64,000 bases of DNA from Phyllobacterium sp. OV277. GTDB taxonomy: Bacteria; Pseudomonadota; Alphaproteobacteria; Rhizobiales; Rhizobiaceae. Both the position numbers and the translations under genes were made by a program. The notes under the pieces are model-generated. The model did not search any database and was not told the DNA's origin. It worked only from the letters and a program-made list of their open reading frames with translations. Below are positions 25,933-35,661 of the stretch, one piece after another. The DNA is taken from NCBI RefSeq assembly GCF_900104355.1, contig NZ_FNIY01000001.1, positions 62,001 through 126,000 on the forward strand, written 5' to 3'. The first letter of the stretch is position 1. Each line of letters opens with the position of its first letter.

Positions 25933-26562
25933 GTGGCGCTTTATGACACCCTGCTCAATGCGCTCGTTACCTTGATGGTGACGATCGATCCACCGGGACT
26001 GGCGCCGCTCTTTCTGGCGTTGACACGGGGCATGAATCGCAAGGAGCGTGGTCAGGTCGCCTTGCGCGCCAGCATCACTGCTTTCATCGTCCTGACGATT
26101 TTCGCTGTCGCCGGTGCGCAGATATTGGCGCTGTTTGGCATCACCATCGGTGCCTTCCGTATTGCGGGTGGCCTGCTCCTGTTCTGGATCGCGTTCGAAA
26201 TGATCTTCGAGAAGCGACAGGAGCGTCACGAGAAGAGCGCCACGATTGCCATCACCAAGGATCATATCCGCAATATCGCTGCTTTTCCGCTGGCCATTCC
26301 GCTGATTGCCGGTCCCGGCGCTATCTCGGCAACAATCCTGCTTGCCGGCACCTTGTCCGAGCCGGTATCGCGCCTTGCGCTGATTGGTATCATTCTGATC
26401 TGTATCGCTGCGTCCTACCTCGTATTTTTCCTTGCTGAGCGCGTTGACCGGTTTTTGGGTGAAACTGGCCGTTCGATCCTCACACGCCTTCTGGGCGTCA
26501 TCCTTGCGGCGCTGGCGGTGCAATTCGTGGCGGATGGTATCAAGACCTTCATCACCACCTGA
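25933..26562 (+). CDS. MarC family integral membrane protein
   Basis: A 209-residue membrane protein of the MarC/YchE family with about six TM helices. Typical segments are VTLMVTIDPPGLAPLFLALTRGM near the start, FRIAGGLLLFWIAFEMI, and FPLAIPLIAGPGAISATILLAG. MarC proteins were once linked to multiple antibiotic resistance, but this has not held up and their role is uncertain. The start is a GTG at 25933 with an AGAGAAGAAAAG purine tract ahead of it. It is divergent from gyrA and its stop directly abuts the convergent ndh stop. An 8-base inverted repeat (25791-25811) lies in the shared upstream region. Confidence 0.9.
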   Translation: MALYDTLLNALVTLMVTIDPPGLAPLFLALTRGMNRKERGQVALRASITAFIVLTIFAVAGAQILALFGITIGAFRIAGGLLLFWIAFEMIFEKRQERHEKSATIAITKDHIRNIAAFPLAIPLIAGPGAISATILLAGTLSEPVSRLALIGIILICIAASYLVFFLAERVDRFLGETGRSILTRLLGVILAALAVQFVADGIKTFITT

Positions 26563-27858
26563 TTATTTGAGATGATCTTCCTCTGCCGCATCCTTCTGCG
26601 TGATCAGTCGCGCGCTGCGCGCACCGCTGACTGAAATCCACAACCAACTCATGGCTACGGCAAGACGATTGCGCACGCCGATCAGAAAGTAGATGTGCGC
26701 CAGTCCCCATAACCACCAGGCGACATACCCCTTAAGCTTGATAAAGCCAAAATCCGTAACTGCCGCGCGCTTGCCGATCGTTGCAAGATCACCCGCATGG
26801 CGATAGCGGAAGGGCCTTGGCGTATTATCGCCCGCCAGTCTTGCCTTGATGGTCTTTGCGACATGAATGCCCTGCTGTTTGGCCGCAGGCGCAATACCGG
26901 GAACCATGCCCTTGTCGCCATTCTTGACGGTCGCCGTATCGCCGATGACAAAAATATCCGGATGACCGGGTGCCGTCAGATCATCATTGACAACAACACG
27001 CCCTGCCCGGTCTGCCGATACGTCGAGCCATTTTGCCGCCGGAGACGCCTGAACGCCCGCAGCCCAGATGATGGTCGCAGCACCCACAAATTTACCGGCA
27101 TATTCCACACCATCGGCAGTACATTTCATCACCGGATTGCCCAGATGCACCTGCACGCCAAGCTTTTCCAGCGCCCGCTGCGCATAGGCAGACAGATCAG
27201 GCGCGAAAGCGCCGAGCACCCGGTCTCCGCCTTCGATCAGGATCACCTTTGCCGTGGCAGGATCGATGACCCTGAACTCACCTTTCAGCGTATCGCGGGC
27301 AAGATCAGCAATCGTTCCGGCGACTTCAACGCCTGTCGGTCCCGCGCCGATGATCACGAATGTCAGCAAAGCCTCGCGGCGCTTCGGATCAGGCTCGCGT
27401 TCAGCCTTTTCAAAGGCGGTCAGAATACGTCTGCGGATCGTGGTGGCATCTTCAAGCGTCTTGAGACCGGGGGCAAATGGCTCCCAATCATCATGGCCGA
27501 AATAGGCATGGCGCGCGCCTGTTGCCAGCACCAACGTGTCGTAGGGAATAACCTCGCCATCCGCTGTTGAAATGGTCCGCGCATTTGTATCAACACTTTT
27601 AACAGTGCCAAGCAATGTCTTGATATTGCTGTATTTACGCAGGAGATGCCGGATAGGCCAAGCAATTTCCGATGTGGCCAGTGTCGATGTCGCAACCTGA
27701 TAAAGCAAAGGCTGGAAAAGGTGGTGGTTGCGCTGATCGACAACAGTGACGTCGACATCAGCATTGCGCAAGGAATTGGCCGCTTCCAGTCCCCCGAATC
27801 CCGCCCCGACAATGACCACCCGGCGCGGGGTGTTCGAGGGCTTCGCAGTATCTGTCAT
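26563..27858 (-). CDS. ndh: Type II NADH dehydrogenase (NAD(P)/FAD oxidoreductase)
   Basis: A 431-residue single-subunit NADH:quinone oxidoreductase. There are two Rossmann motifs: VVIVGAGFGGLEAANSL at the N-terminus for FAD and FVIIGAGPTGVEVAGTIADLA for NADH. The ATGARHAYFGHD block and the late DIFVIGDTATV and PGIAPAAKQQGIHVA blocks are typical of NDH-2. A hydrophobic C-terminal stretch (YVAWWLWGLAHIYFLIG) likely attaches it to the membrane. GGAG six bases before the ATG at 27858 decides the start over a longer frame. It feeds electrons to quinone without pumping protons. Confidence 0.92.
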   Translation of the reverse strand: MTDTAKPSNTPRRVVIVGAGFGGLEAANSLRNADVDVTVVDQRNHHLFQPLLYQVATSTLATSEIAWPIRHLLRKYSNIKTLLGTVKSVDTNARTISTADGEVIPYDTLVLATGARHAYFGHDDWEPFAPGLKTLEDATTIRRRILTAFEKAEREPDPKRREALLTFVIIGAGPTGVEVAGTIADLARDTLKGEFRVIDPATAKVILIEGGDRVLGAFAPDLSAYAQRALEKLGVQVHLGNPVMKCTADGVEYAGKFVGAATIIWAAGVQASPAAKWLDVSADRAGRVVVNDDLTAPGHPDIFVIGDTATVKNGDKGMVPGIAPAAKQQGIHVAKTIKARLAGDNTPRPFRYRHAGDLATIGKRAAVTDFGFIKLKGYVAWWLWGLAHIYFLIGVRNRLAVAMSWLWISVSGARSARLITQKDAAEEDHLK

Positions 27859-27922
27859 ATCAGGCTCCTTGAGCAAAAGCCTCCCTGTTCCTTTAGAGCA
27901 TCTAACACGCCGAGCGAAAAGG

Positions 27923-28795
27923 TCAAAACGGCTGGCTTACCGCCGTCAGTGCAGCCCAGCGGCCCGGTGTGATGCCAAAAGCTTTCTTGAACTGCCGGTT
28001 GAGATGACTTTGATCGGAAAAACCCGTTTCCGCTGCAATTTCCGCCAGCGGCACACCAATTTTCATCAGATCCTTTGCCCGCTGAAGGCGGCGCATCAAC
28101 AGGAACCGATGCGGACTTGTGGCATAGAGCGTCCGAAAATGCCGCGATAACGCGTAACGATCAAGACCGCTGACCGTTTTCAGCTCCTGTGAACGCACCA
28201 CGCGCAAGGCATTGTCAGCCAGATAGTCACGTGCCATCCCCGCCTGCCTCACTGCTGGTTTGCCCATCGGCTTCAATGGCTGCCCGGCATGCCGGGACAA
28301 TCCCTGCGCCAACTGTGCGACGATATCATCAGCCAGCAGCTCATCCATTTCCTCGTCCAGATTGTTGAAAGCCATTGAAATGGCCTGAACAAGCGGCGCA
28401 TCGGCAAAGACCGGATCGCTGATAAAAGGCAATGACCCTCGATTGCCGCCAAGTGCCTCTATTGCCAGCGCGGGTTCGAGATAGATAATCCGGTAACGCA
28501 GGCCATCATCCGTGCCAGCACCGCCATCATGCACTTCATCAGGGTGCAAAACCAGAATATTGCCGGGAAGGCTTTGCCGCTTTTCGCCGCGATATTGAAA
28601 TGTCTGCACGCCATGCAGCGTCAGGCCAATGGCATAGGTATCATGCCGGTGCGGCTCAAACGCATCGCCGGTAAAGCGCGCTTCCATACGTTCAAGGCCC
28701 GGATTGGAAGGCGCCGACAGAATCGCATCGCGCACCGGACGTTCGCACAAACGTCCAAGACCGCGCAGCGCTTCCTCTCTTAGATTTTCCGGCAT
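27923..28795 (-). CDS. AraC family transcriptional regulator
   Basis: A 290-residue regulator with an N-terminal cupin sensor domain (ARFTGDAFEPHRHDTYAIGLTLHG through NILVLHPDEVHDGG) and a C-terminal pair of helix-turn-helix motifs (DLMKIGVPLAEIAAETGFSDQSHLNRQFKKAFGITPGRW in shortened form). Two ATGs are possible. GGGA is adjacent to the one at 28801 and six bases from the one at 28795, which was chosen. It is divergent from the DUF2000 gene, with only about 30 bases between starts, so it may control that gene. The cupin resembles sensors of small ligands in the AraC-binding family. Confidence 0.88.
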   Translation of the reverse strand: MPENLREEALRGLGRLCERPVRDAILSAPSNPGLERMEARFTGDAFEPHRHDTYAIGLTLHGVQTFQYRGEKRQSLPGNILVLHPDEVHDGGAGTDDGLRYRIIYLEPALAIEALGGNRGSLPFISDPVFADAPLVQAISMAFNNLDEEMDELLADDIVAQLAQGLSRHAGQPLKPMGKPAVRQAGMARDYLADNALRVVRSQELKTVSGLDRYALSRHFRTLYATSPHRFLLMRRLQRAKDLMKIGVPLAEIAAETGFSDQSHLNRQFKKAFGITPGRWAALTAVSQPF

Positions 28796-28828
28796 CCGCA
28801 TTCCCGACCCATGACTGGAGACCTAGAT

Positions 28829-29239
28829 TTGGTGTTTGATACGAAAATTGCAATTGTTGTGCGCGATGATTTAGCGACGTGGCAGAAACTCAACGTGTCC
28901 TCATTCCTGACCGGTGGCCTTGTTGCGCAAACCTCTGGTTTGATCGGTGAGCCCTATATAGATCGTGCTGGCAATCATTATCACGCTCTGCCCATCCAGC
29001 CCATTATCATACTGACGGCAAATCAGGTCACCCTGTCGGCGATCCATCGCCGCTCACTGGAGCGCGAGGTCAAATCCTGTCTCTATGTCGAGGAAATGTT
29101 TGCAACCGGCTATGACCAGCTCAATCGGGCGACATTTGCCCGGTTTGCGCCTGATGATGCCAAAGTTGTCGGCATTGCGCTGCGGGCGGAAAAGAAGATT
29201 GTCGACAAGATCACCAAGGGTGCAAAAATGCATCCATGA
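28829..29239 (+). CDS. DUF2000 family protein
   Basis: The product matches DUF2000: it opens FDTKIAIVVRDDLATWQKLNV, then SFLTGGLVAQ, PIIILTANQVTLSAIHRRSLEREV, and YVEEMFATGYDQLNRATFA. The fold resembles peptidyl-tRNA hydrolase 2, but no function is established. An upstream ATG at 28811 is in frame. However, GGAG at 28816-28819 lies inside that extension and sits eight bases before the TTG at 28829, which gives MVFDTKIAIVVRDD and the family's normal 136-residue length, so TTG was chosen. It is divergent from the AraC regulator and convergent with the YqaA gene. Confidence 0.8.
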   Translation: MVFDTKIAIVVRDDLATWQKLNVSSFLTGGLVAQTSGLIGEPYIDRAGNHYHALPIQPIIILTANQVTLSAIHRRSLEREVKSCLYVEEMFATGYDQLNRATFARFAPDDAKVVGIALRAEKKIVDKITKGAKMHP

Positions 29240-29241
29240 GC

Positions 29242-29676
29242 CTACCAACCTGATACGAGCGCAAACACAACGAGATAACGCACCGTCTTGGCAATCGCGA
29301 CCAGCAGGACAAAACTCCATATTGGTTCGCGCAAGACGCCCGCAATCACTGTCAGCGGATCGCCAATGATCGGCACCCAGCTCAAAAGCAGCGTCCACTT
29401 GCCATAGCGCTGATACCAGCGCGTGGCACGGTCCAGTTGCGCCTCGCTTGCCGGGAACCATTTTCTGTTGCGAAACTGTTCAATCCCACGCCCAAGCAGC
29501 CAGTTGACCATGGAACCAAGGACATTGCCCACGCTTGCAACGGCAATCAAAGCGGATGCCGGATAGGAATGGCTAAGAAGTAACCCCGCAAGCAGCGCTT
29601 CCGATTGCATGGGTAAAATGGTTGCGGCCGCAAAAGCGGCCGCGAACAATCCGGCATAAACACCAAAATCAAGCAT
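29242..29676 (-). CDS. YqaA family membrane protein (SNARE-associated/DedA-like)
   Basis: A 144-residue membrane protein of the VTT (formerly SNARE-associated) superfamily, YqaA branch. It shows FAAATILPMQSEALLAGLL, the motif with a re-entrant helix; SVGNVLGSMVNWLLGRGIEQF, including the G-x-x-x-N-W segment; and a C-terminal LSWVPIIGDPLTVIAGVLREP followed by a last TM. Larger DedA relatives are proposed to move undecaprenyl phosphate or lipids, but YqaA's role is unknown. It lies 23 bases... downstream of ssb on the same strand (gap of about 37 bases). Confidence 0.88.
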   Translation of the reverse strand: MLDFGVYAGLFAAAFAAATILPMQSEALLAGLLLSHSYPASALIAVASVGNVLGSMVNWLLGRGIEQFRNRKWFPASEAQLDRATRWYQRYGKWTLLLSWVPIIGDPLTVIAGVLREPIWSFVLLVAIAKTVRYLVVFALVSGW

Positions 29677-29713
29677 GATCAGGCAATAACCGGCAACTGA
29701 TTACAAAACTGGA

Positions 29714-30250
29714 TCAGAACGGAATCTCGTCATCGAGATCACGCGAGAAATTACCGCCTGCATTGTTGCCGCCGCCGCTATTGCTTGACGAGGACGCGCT
29801 GGAACGGCCGAAATCGGAACCATAATCACCATTATCGGAAACCTGGCCACGGCTCGAATTATCAAAAGAACGCCCGCCGCCGGAACCGGCACCCTCACCG
29901 CGTGAATCGAGCATCTGCAATTCGCCGCGGAACTTCTGCAGAACGATTTCCGTCGTGTAGCGCTCATTGCCGGTCTGGTCCTGCCATTTGCGCGTCTGCA
30001 AGGAGCCCTCAATATAGACCTTCATGCCTTTTTTCAGATACTGCTCGGCAACCTTGGTCAGATTATCGTTGAAAATAACGATATTATGCCATTCGGTTTT
30101 TTCCTTGCGTTCGCCGCTGTTCTTGTCGCGCCAGCTTTCTGACGTGGCAAGGCTGAAACTGACAACAGGATCACCTGAACCCATTTTCCGAACTTCCGGG
30201 TCCTTGCCCAGATTGCCTACCAAAATCACCTTGTTGACACTGCCGGCCAT
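29714..30250 (-). CDS. ssb: Single-stranded DNA-binding protein
   Basis: SSB coats single-stranded DNA in replication, recombination and repair. The 178-residue protein begins [22 protein letters not shown] and has the OB fold to about residue 110. A Gly/Ser/Asn-rich linker ([16 protein letters not shown]) follows, and then the acidic protein-recruiting tip [12 protein letters not shown] seven bases before the ATG at 30250 decides the start. ssb is divergent from uvrA with 438 bases between them, which contain one SOS box and one hairpin. LexA may control both genes, as in other bacteria with this arrangement. Confidence 0.97.
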   Translation of the reverse strand: MAGSVNKVILVGNLGKDPEVRKMGSGDPVVSFSLATSESWRDKNSGERKEKTEWHNIVIFNDNLTKVAEQYLKKGMKVYIEGSLQTRKWQDQTGNERYTTEIVLQKFRGELQMLDSRGEGAGSGGGRSFDNSSRGQVSDNGDYGSDFGRSSASSSSNSGGGNNAGGNFSRDLDDEIPF

Positions 30251-30406
30251 AAAAATACTCCACAAAATTAGCTTTTCGATTTTGCGCCATCATACAGAAG
30301 CCGCGCACCCGGCGGGTAACTGTCTGGCTCTATCCACAAAATACTGCTCAAATCCCGCATCCAACTGCCGTGAAACGCATGGCTGGATGAACTGGCAACT
30401 GACATT

Positions 30407-30428
30407 CTCCTGACAAATCTGTCAGGAG
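30407..30428. other. Perfect hairpin in the ssb-uvrA intergenic region
   Basis: CTCCTGACA-AATC-TGTCAGGAG forms a 9-pair stem with a 4-base loop, 157 bases upstream of ssb on its coding strand. It has no T-run on either side, so it is more likely a leader structure or a protein-binding palindrome than a terminator. Confidence 0.5.
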
Positions 30429-30534
30429 CCTTGCCCTCGTGCCGTTTCACCGGTGCAACTTTCCTGCGCTTGTCTGGTTTATCAGACGCGGAACCAACAG
30501 GTTTTGCGCTGATTTCACCTTGCCTGCAATATTT

Positions 30535-30549
30535 GTTCTTTTTTTGTTC
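30535..30549. promoter_or_regulatory. LexA/SOS box (GTTC-N7-GTTC)
   Basis: GTTC, seven T, GTTC: an exact match to the alphaproteobacterial LexA site, which is a direct repeat rather than the E. coli palindrome. It stands about 140 bases upstream of uvrA and about 285 bases upstream of ssb, where repression of a DNA-repair gene pair is expected. Confidence 0.8.
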
Positions 30550-30688
30550 TATCACTTGCTCTATGGATGTCAACATGGCTATGGTGATTCCAACTCAGGT
30601 ACAGCCTCGTAATTTGCAGGAAACTTTCTAAATAAGGGAAAGACTCCGGCCAGCGAGCCAGTTCCTCCCCCATAACGGCGTGACAGTC

Positions 30689-33610
30689 ATGAGCGATCAG
30701 AAATTTATATCCATTCGTGGTGCCCGCGAACACAATTTGAAGAATGTCGACCTCGACCTGCCGCGCGACAAGCTTATTGTCATGACGGGCCTGTCCGGTT
30801 CGGGCAAATCGTCCCTCGCATTTGATACGATCTATGCGGAAGGCCAACGGCGTTATGTCGAGAGTCTGTCGGCCTATGCCCGGCAGTTTCTGGAGATGAT
30901 GCAAAAGCCCGATGTCGATCAGATTGACGGACTTTCACCAGCTATTTCCATTGAGCAGAAGACGACGAGCCGCAATCCGCGTTCCACGGTCGGCACTGTC
31001 ACGGAAATCTACGATTATCTGCGTCTGCTCTATGCGCGTGTCGGCATTCCCTATTCACCTGCAACGGGCCTGCCAATTGAAAGCCAGACCGTCAGCCAGA
31101 TGGTTGACCGCGTTCTGGCGCAGGATGAGGGCACGCGGCTGTTTATTCTCGCGCCAATTGTCCGCGGTCGCAAAGGCGAATACCGCAAGGAATTGGCCGA
31201 TCTGCAGAAGCGCGGCTTCCAGCGCGTAAAAGTTGACGGCATATTCTACGAAATTGCCGATGTTCCGGCGCTGGACAAGAAATACAAGCATGACATTGAT
31301 GTGGTGGTCGACCGCGTTGTCGTGCGTTCGGATATTTCGGCTCGTCTGGCTGACAGTCTCGAAACAGCGCTGAAGCTTGCCGATGGCATTGCTCTGGCGG
31401 AATTTGCCGACAAGCCGCTTCCATCTGATGAAACATCTGGTGAATCCGCGAATAAATCCAAGAACGAGACACATGAGCGTCTGATGTTCTCGGAAAAGTT
31501 TGCCTGTCCGGTTTCGGGTTTCACCATTGCCGAAATTGAGCCGCGCCTGTTCTCGTTCAACAATCCGTTTGGTGCATGTCCGACCTGCGATGGCCTTGGC
31601 ACCCAGAAGGCAATTGATCCCAGTCTGATCGTCCCGGATGGAAGCCTTACTTTAAAGGGTGGCGCTATTGCACCTTGGTCGAAATCGAGCTCGCCCTATT
31701 ACAACCAGACATTGGAAGCATTGGGCGGCAGCTACGGCTTCAAACTCGCTGACCGCTGGCGCGATATCAATGAAGAGGCACAGAACGCCATCCTTTACGG
31801 CACCGGCAGCCGCGAAGTTCATTTCTCCTATGATGACGGCCTGCGTTCCTACAAGACAACAAAGCCTTTCGAAGGCGTCATTCCCAATCTGGAACGGCGC
31901 TGGAAGGAAACAGATTCGGCTTGGTCGCGTGAAGAGATTGAGCGCTTCATGTCCGGCACCCCCTGCCCGGCCTGCGGCGGTTATCGCCTGAAGCCGGAAG
32001 CGCTGGCCGTCAAGATCGGCGGTCTGCACATTGGTCAGATTACCGAAAAGTCGATCCGCCATGCCGACGCCTGGTTCAGCGATATCGATAAAAGCTTCAA
32101 CGACAAGCAGACCGAAATTGCCGCGCGTATCCTCAAGGAAATTCGCGAGCGTTTGCGCTTCCTCAATGATGTCGGCCTCGATTATCTGGCACTGTCGCGC
32201 AACTCAGGCACGCTATCCGGTGGTGAGAGCCAGCGCATTCGTCTGGCATCGCAGATCGGTTCCGGCCTCACTGGCGTGCTGTATGTTCTCGACGAGCCAT
32301 CCATCGGTCTGCATCAGCGCGATAATGAGCAGCTTTTGAAGACGCTGCGCCATTTGCGCGATCTCGGCAATACGGTCATCGTCGTCGAACATGACGAAGA
32401 TGCGATCCTGACCGCCGATTATGTGGTTGATATTGGTCCAGCTGCCGGTATTCACGGCGGCGAGATCATCGCGGCGGGCACGCCTGCCGATATTATGGCA
32501 AGTCCGAAATCACTGACAGGCAAGTATCTGTCCGGTGCGATTGAGGTGGCCGTACCTGCGGAGCGGCGCAAGCTGAACAAAAAGCGCATCAAGATCGTCG
32601 GCGCGCGCGGCAATAATCTGAAAAACGTTTCCGCGGAAATTCCGCTTGGCACCTTTACCGCAGTGACGGGTGTATCCGGTGGTGGCAAGTCGACATTCCT
32701 GATCGAGACCCTGTTCAAGTCGGCCTCGCGCCGCATTATGGGTTCGCGCGAACAACCGGCGGAACATGACCGGATTGATGGTCTGGAATTCCTCGACAAG
32801 GTTATCGATATCGACCAATCGCCGATTGGCCGCACGCCGCGTTCCAATCCCGCGACCTATACGGGTGCGTTCACGCCGATCCGTGACTGGTTTGCCGGTC
32901 TGCCGGAAGCCAAGGCACGCGGCTACCAGCCGGGACGCTTCTCATTTAACGTCAAGGGCGGGCGCTGTGAGGCCTGTCAGGGCGATGGCGTGATCAAGAT
33001 CGAGATGCACTTTCTGCCCGATGTCTATGTTACCTGTGATGTCTGCCACGGCAAACGGTATAACCGCGAAACATTGGAAGTGCTGTTTAAAGGCAAATCC
33101 ATTGCCGATGTGCTCGATATGACTGTTGAGGAAGGCGCCGAGTTCTTTGCCGCTGTTCCCGCCGTGCGTGACAAGTTGCAGACACTGGCAAAGGTGGGGC
33201 TTGGCTATATTCACGTCGGCCAGCAGGCCAATACCCTGTCGGGTGGTGAGGCACAGCGCATCAAGCTTGCCAAGGAACTGTCGCGCAAGGCAACGGGGCG
33301 CACGCTCTACATCCTTGACGAGCCGACAACCGGCTTGCATTTCCATGACGTAGCAAAACTTCTTGAAGTGCTGCATGAGCTTGTGGACCAAGGCAATACG
33401 GTCGTGGTTATCGAGCACAATCTTGAAGTCATCAAGACAGCCGACTGGGTCATTGATCTTGGACCGGAAGGTGGTGATGGCGGCGGTGAGATTGTTGCTG
33501 TCGGACGACCCGAAGAGATCGTGGAGGAGCCACGCTCCTATACCGGCAAATTCCTGAAAGAACTTTTACAACGCCGTCCCGGTAACAGGGCGCAGGCTGC
33601 GGCGGAATAG
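30689..33610 (+). CDS. uvrA: Excinuclease ABC subunit A
   Basis: UvrA finds bulky DNA lesions for nucleotide excision repair. The 973-residue protein holds two ABC ATPase modules: Walker [10 protein letters not shown] (residues 34-42) and the second GVSGGGKST. It has signature motifs [12 protein letters not shown] and [12 protein letters not shown], and Walker [10 protein letters not shown] and LDEPTTGLH. Two Cys4 zinc modules are visible as CPVSG...CPTC and CEAC...CDVC. The ATG at 30689 ([21 protein letters not shown]) was preferred to an in-frame GTG three codons earlier. An SOS box lies upstream and a terminator directly follows. Confidence 0.97.
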   Translation: MSDQKFISIRGAREHNLKNVDLDLPRDKLIVMTGLSGSGKSSLAFDTIYAEGQRRYVESLSAYARQFLEMMQKPDVDQIDGLSPAISIEQKTTSRNPRSTVGTVTEIYDYLRLLYARVGIPYSPATGLPIESQTVSQMVDRVLAQDEGTRLFILAPIVRGRKGEYRKELADLQKRGFQRVKVDGIFYEIADVPALDKKYKHDIDVVVDRVVVRSDISARLADSLETALKLADGIALAEFADKPLPSDETSGESANKSKNETHERLMFSEKFACPVSGFTIAEIEPRLFSFNNPFGACPTCDGLGTQKAIDPSLIVPDGSLTLKGGAIAPWSKSSSPYYNQTLEALGGSYGFKLADRWRDINEEAQNAILYGTGSREVHFSYDDGLRSYKTTKPFEGVIPNLERRWKETDSAWSREEIERFMSGTPCPACGGYRLKPEALAVKIGGLHIGQITEKSIRHADAWFSDIDKSFNDKQTEIAARILKEIRERLRFLNDVGLDYLALSRNSGTLSGGESQRIRLASQIGSGLTGVLYVLDEPSIGLHQRDNEQLLKTLRHLRDLGNTVIVVEHDEDAILTADYVVDIGPAAGIHGGEIIAAGTPADIMASPKSLTGKYLSGAIEVAVPAERRKLNKKRIKIVGARGNNLKNVSAEIPLGTFTAVTGVSGGGKSTFLIETLFKSASRRIMGSREQPAEHDRIDGLEFLDKVIDIDQSPIGRTPRSNPATYTGAFTPIRDWFAGLPEAKARGYQPGRFSFNVKGGRCEACQGDGVIKIEMHFLPDVYVTCDVCHGKRYNRETLEVLFKGKSIADVLDMTVEEGAEFFAAVPAVRDKLQTLAKVGLGYIHVGQQANTLSGGEAQRIKLAKELSRKATGRTLYILDEPTTGLHFHDVAKLLEVLHELVDQGNTVVVIEHNLEVIKTADWVIDLGPEGGDGGGEIVAVGRPEEIVEEPRSYTGKFLKELLQRRPGNRAQAAAE

Positions 33611-33614
33611 TTGA

Positions 33615-33640
33615 CAAACCCGCCGGAGACGGCGGGTTTT
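33615..33640 (+). terminator. Rho-independent terminator of uvrA
   Basis: AAACCCGCCG / CGGCGGGTTT with a GAGA loop, followed by TTTTG, five bases after the uvrA stop. Confidence 0.88.
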
Positions 33641-33684
33641 GTTTATGGGCTGGAACAAAGACGGATTGACGGGAGGCAACCATC

Positions 33685-34596
33685 ATGACCACAAGCGGGA
33701 CAATCAGAACAGGGATTGGCGGCTGGATTTTCGAGCCATGGCGCGGCACCTTCTATCCCAAGGGACTGTCGAAGACCAAAGAGCTTGAATATGCCGGTCA
33801 GCATTTGAGCACTATCGAGATCAACAGCACCTATTACGGCACGCAAAAGCCGGAAACCTTTGCCAAATGGGCAAGTTCGGTTCCCAACGGCTTCATTTTC
33901 TCGGTCAAGGGCAATCGTTTTGTCACCAACCGCCGCGTGCTGGCGGAAGCCGGCGAATCTATGGAACGTTTCATCAAATCCGGTATTGCCGAACTCGCCG
34001 ACCGATTAGGCCCGCTGCTCTGGCAATTTGCACCGACCAAAAAATTCGATGCTGAGGATTTTGGCGCATTTCTTGATCTTCTGCCTGAGAAGGAAGGTGG
34101 TATTCCGCTGCGCCATACGGTTGAGGTACGCCACCCCTCCTTTATCGATCCCGATTTCATTGCGCTTCTGCGCAAAAAGAATGTCGCTGTCGTCTATGCC
34201 CATCATTTCGATTATCCTGAAATTGCCGATGTGACGGCGGATTTCGTCTATGCGCGCTTGCAGAAGGGCGATGACGCAGTGGAAACTGCCTACCCCGCCA
34301 AGGAGCTTGATCAGTGGGCAGAACGGGCCAAACTTTGGGCCAGAGGGGATGAGCCGGATGATCTGCCGCTGGCAGCGCCAGCAAGCAAACCAGAGAAAAA
34401 GCCGAGAGATGTTTTTGTCTACTTCATTCATGAAGGCAAAGTGCGCGCTCCGCAGGCAGCACAGGCACTGAAGGATCGCTTACCTCGTAAGCCTATTGAT
34501 GCATCACAATTGGCTGCGCTAACGGATAAAATGTATAAGCAAGACGAAAGTGCCGACCAATTCACGCGTAAAATGCGTGATGAAGACCGCTATTGA
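33685..34596 (+). CDS. DUF72 family protein (YecE-like)
   Basis: A 303-residue protein of the DUF72/YecE family, a TIM-barrel fold of unknown function. The N-terminus IRTGIGGWIFEPWRGTFYPKGLSKTKELEYAGQHLSTIEINSTYYGTQKPETF (given here in part) has the family hallmark G-W-x-x-x-W-x-x-x-F-Y and N-S-T-Y-Y. FSVKGNRFVTNRRVLAEAGESMERFIKSG and LLWQFAPTKKFD also match. A GGAGG-like site (GGGAGGCAACC) precedes the ATG. The stop overlaps the ATG of a PIN-domain gene (TGATG), so the two are translationally coupled, an odd partnership. Confidence 0.9.
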   Translation: MTTSGTIRTGIGGWIFEPWRGTFYPKGLSKTKELEYAGQHLSTIEINSTYYGTQKPETFAKWASSVPNGFIFSVKGNRFVTNRRVLAEAGESMERFIKSGIAELADRLGPLLWQFAPTKKFDAEDFGAFLDLLPEKEGGIPLRHTVEVRHPSFIDPDFIALLRKKNVAVVYAHHFDYPEIADVTADFVYARLQKGDDAVETAYPAKELDQWAERAKLWARGDEPDDLPLAAPASKPEKKPRDVFVYFIHEGKVRAPQAAQALKDRLPRKPIDASQLAALTDKMYKQDESADQFTRKMRDEDRY

Positions 34597-35021
34597 TGTT
34601 TTACGTTGATACATCGGTGCTCGTAGCTGCTCTTACAGCTGAAGGGGAAACAAAGAGAGCCCAAAAATGGCTTTCCGAGCAAGCTCCCGGCGAAATTGCA
34701 ATAAGCAATTGGACAATCACAGAGTTTTCGTCAGCGCTATCGATCAAATTGCGAACAGGGCAACTTGACTTGAAAAACCGAGACGAAGCACTATCGACAT
34801 TCCACCGCATTGTTACTGAATCATTTAAGCTTTTTCCGGTTTCGAATATACAGTTTTCGCAAGCGGCCAAACTAGCAGATCAACACGACTTGGGGTTACG
34901 GGCTGGCGATGCATTACACCTCGCTGTTGTCCTAGATACTGGTACAACAATGTGTACCCTAGATAAACGCTTTGCGTATGCTGCCGATGCCTTGGGAGCA
35001 AGAGTTCACCAACCACACTGA
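34596..35021 (+). CDS. PIN-domain (VapC-like) ribonuclease
   Basis: A 141-residue PIN domain. The four acidic metal ligands expected in VapC-type nucleases are visible: Asp5 (YVDTSVLV), Glu43 (TITEFSSAL), Asp105 (LRAGDALHLA) and Asp123 (CTLDKRFA). VapC toxins cleave tRNA or rRNA and normally follow a VapB antitoxin gene, but here the upstream gene is DUF72 and no small antitoxin frame is visible on either side. The start overlaps the DUF72 stop by one base. Base composition is more AT-rich than the neighbours, suggesting a separate history. An in-frame TTG one codon earlier is possible. Confidence 0.83.
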   Translation: MFYVDTSVLVAALTAEGETKRAQKWLSEQAPGEIAISNWTITEFSSALSIKLRTGQLDLKNRDEALSTFHRIVTESFKLFPVSNIQFSQAAKLADQHDLGLRAGDALHLAVVLDTGTTMCTLDKRFAYAADALGARVHQPH

Positions 35022-35172
35022 CTGCTTTATAGGCATTTTGATTATTTTTTAATCACATTGCGTATGACACATATTTTTCTCTGCAAGCACAATGACAGGC
35101 AGTTCGAAAAACTCCCTGCGTCAGCATGGGTAAAATCACATTCCTCGAATTAATTCACTTTAGGGGTCGACT

Positions 35173-35187
35173 TGGCATGCTTCCTGC
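35173..35187 (+). promoter_or_regulatory. Sigma-54 promoter of glnB-glnA
   Basis: TGGCATG-CTTC-CTGC has the invariant GG and GC spaced as required for a -24/-12 element (consensus TGGCACG-N4-TTGCA/T), followed by TTTTT. Transcription would start near 35199, about 48 bases before glnB. This fits nitrogen control by NtrC. I could not pick out convincing NtrC sites in the AT-rich 150 bases upstream. Confidence 0.8.
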
Positions 35188-35231
35188 TTTTTGTTGGGCA
35201 AGCGGGCAAGAGGTCCGCCTGCCATACATAG

Positions 35232-35585
<354 letters not shown>

Positions 35586-35661
35586 CCCTGCTATCCCATT
35601 TTGCCGGCGCTGTACCCGCCAGCCCATCCGCTATCATCGTCGCTGAACAAGGAAAACTGAC

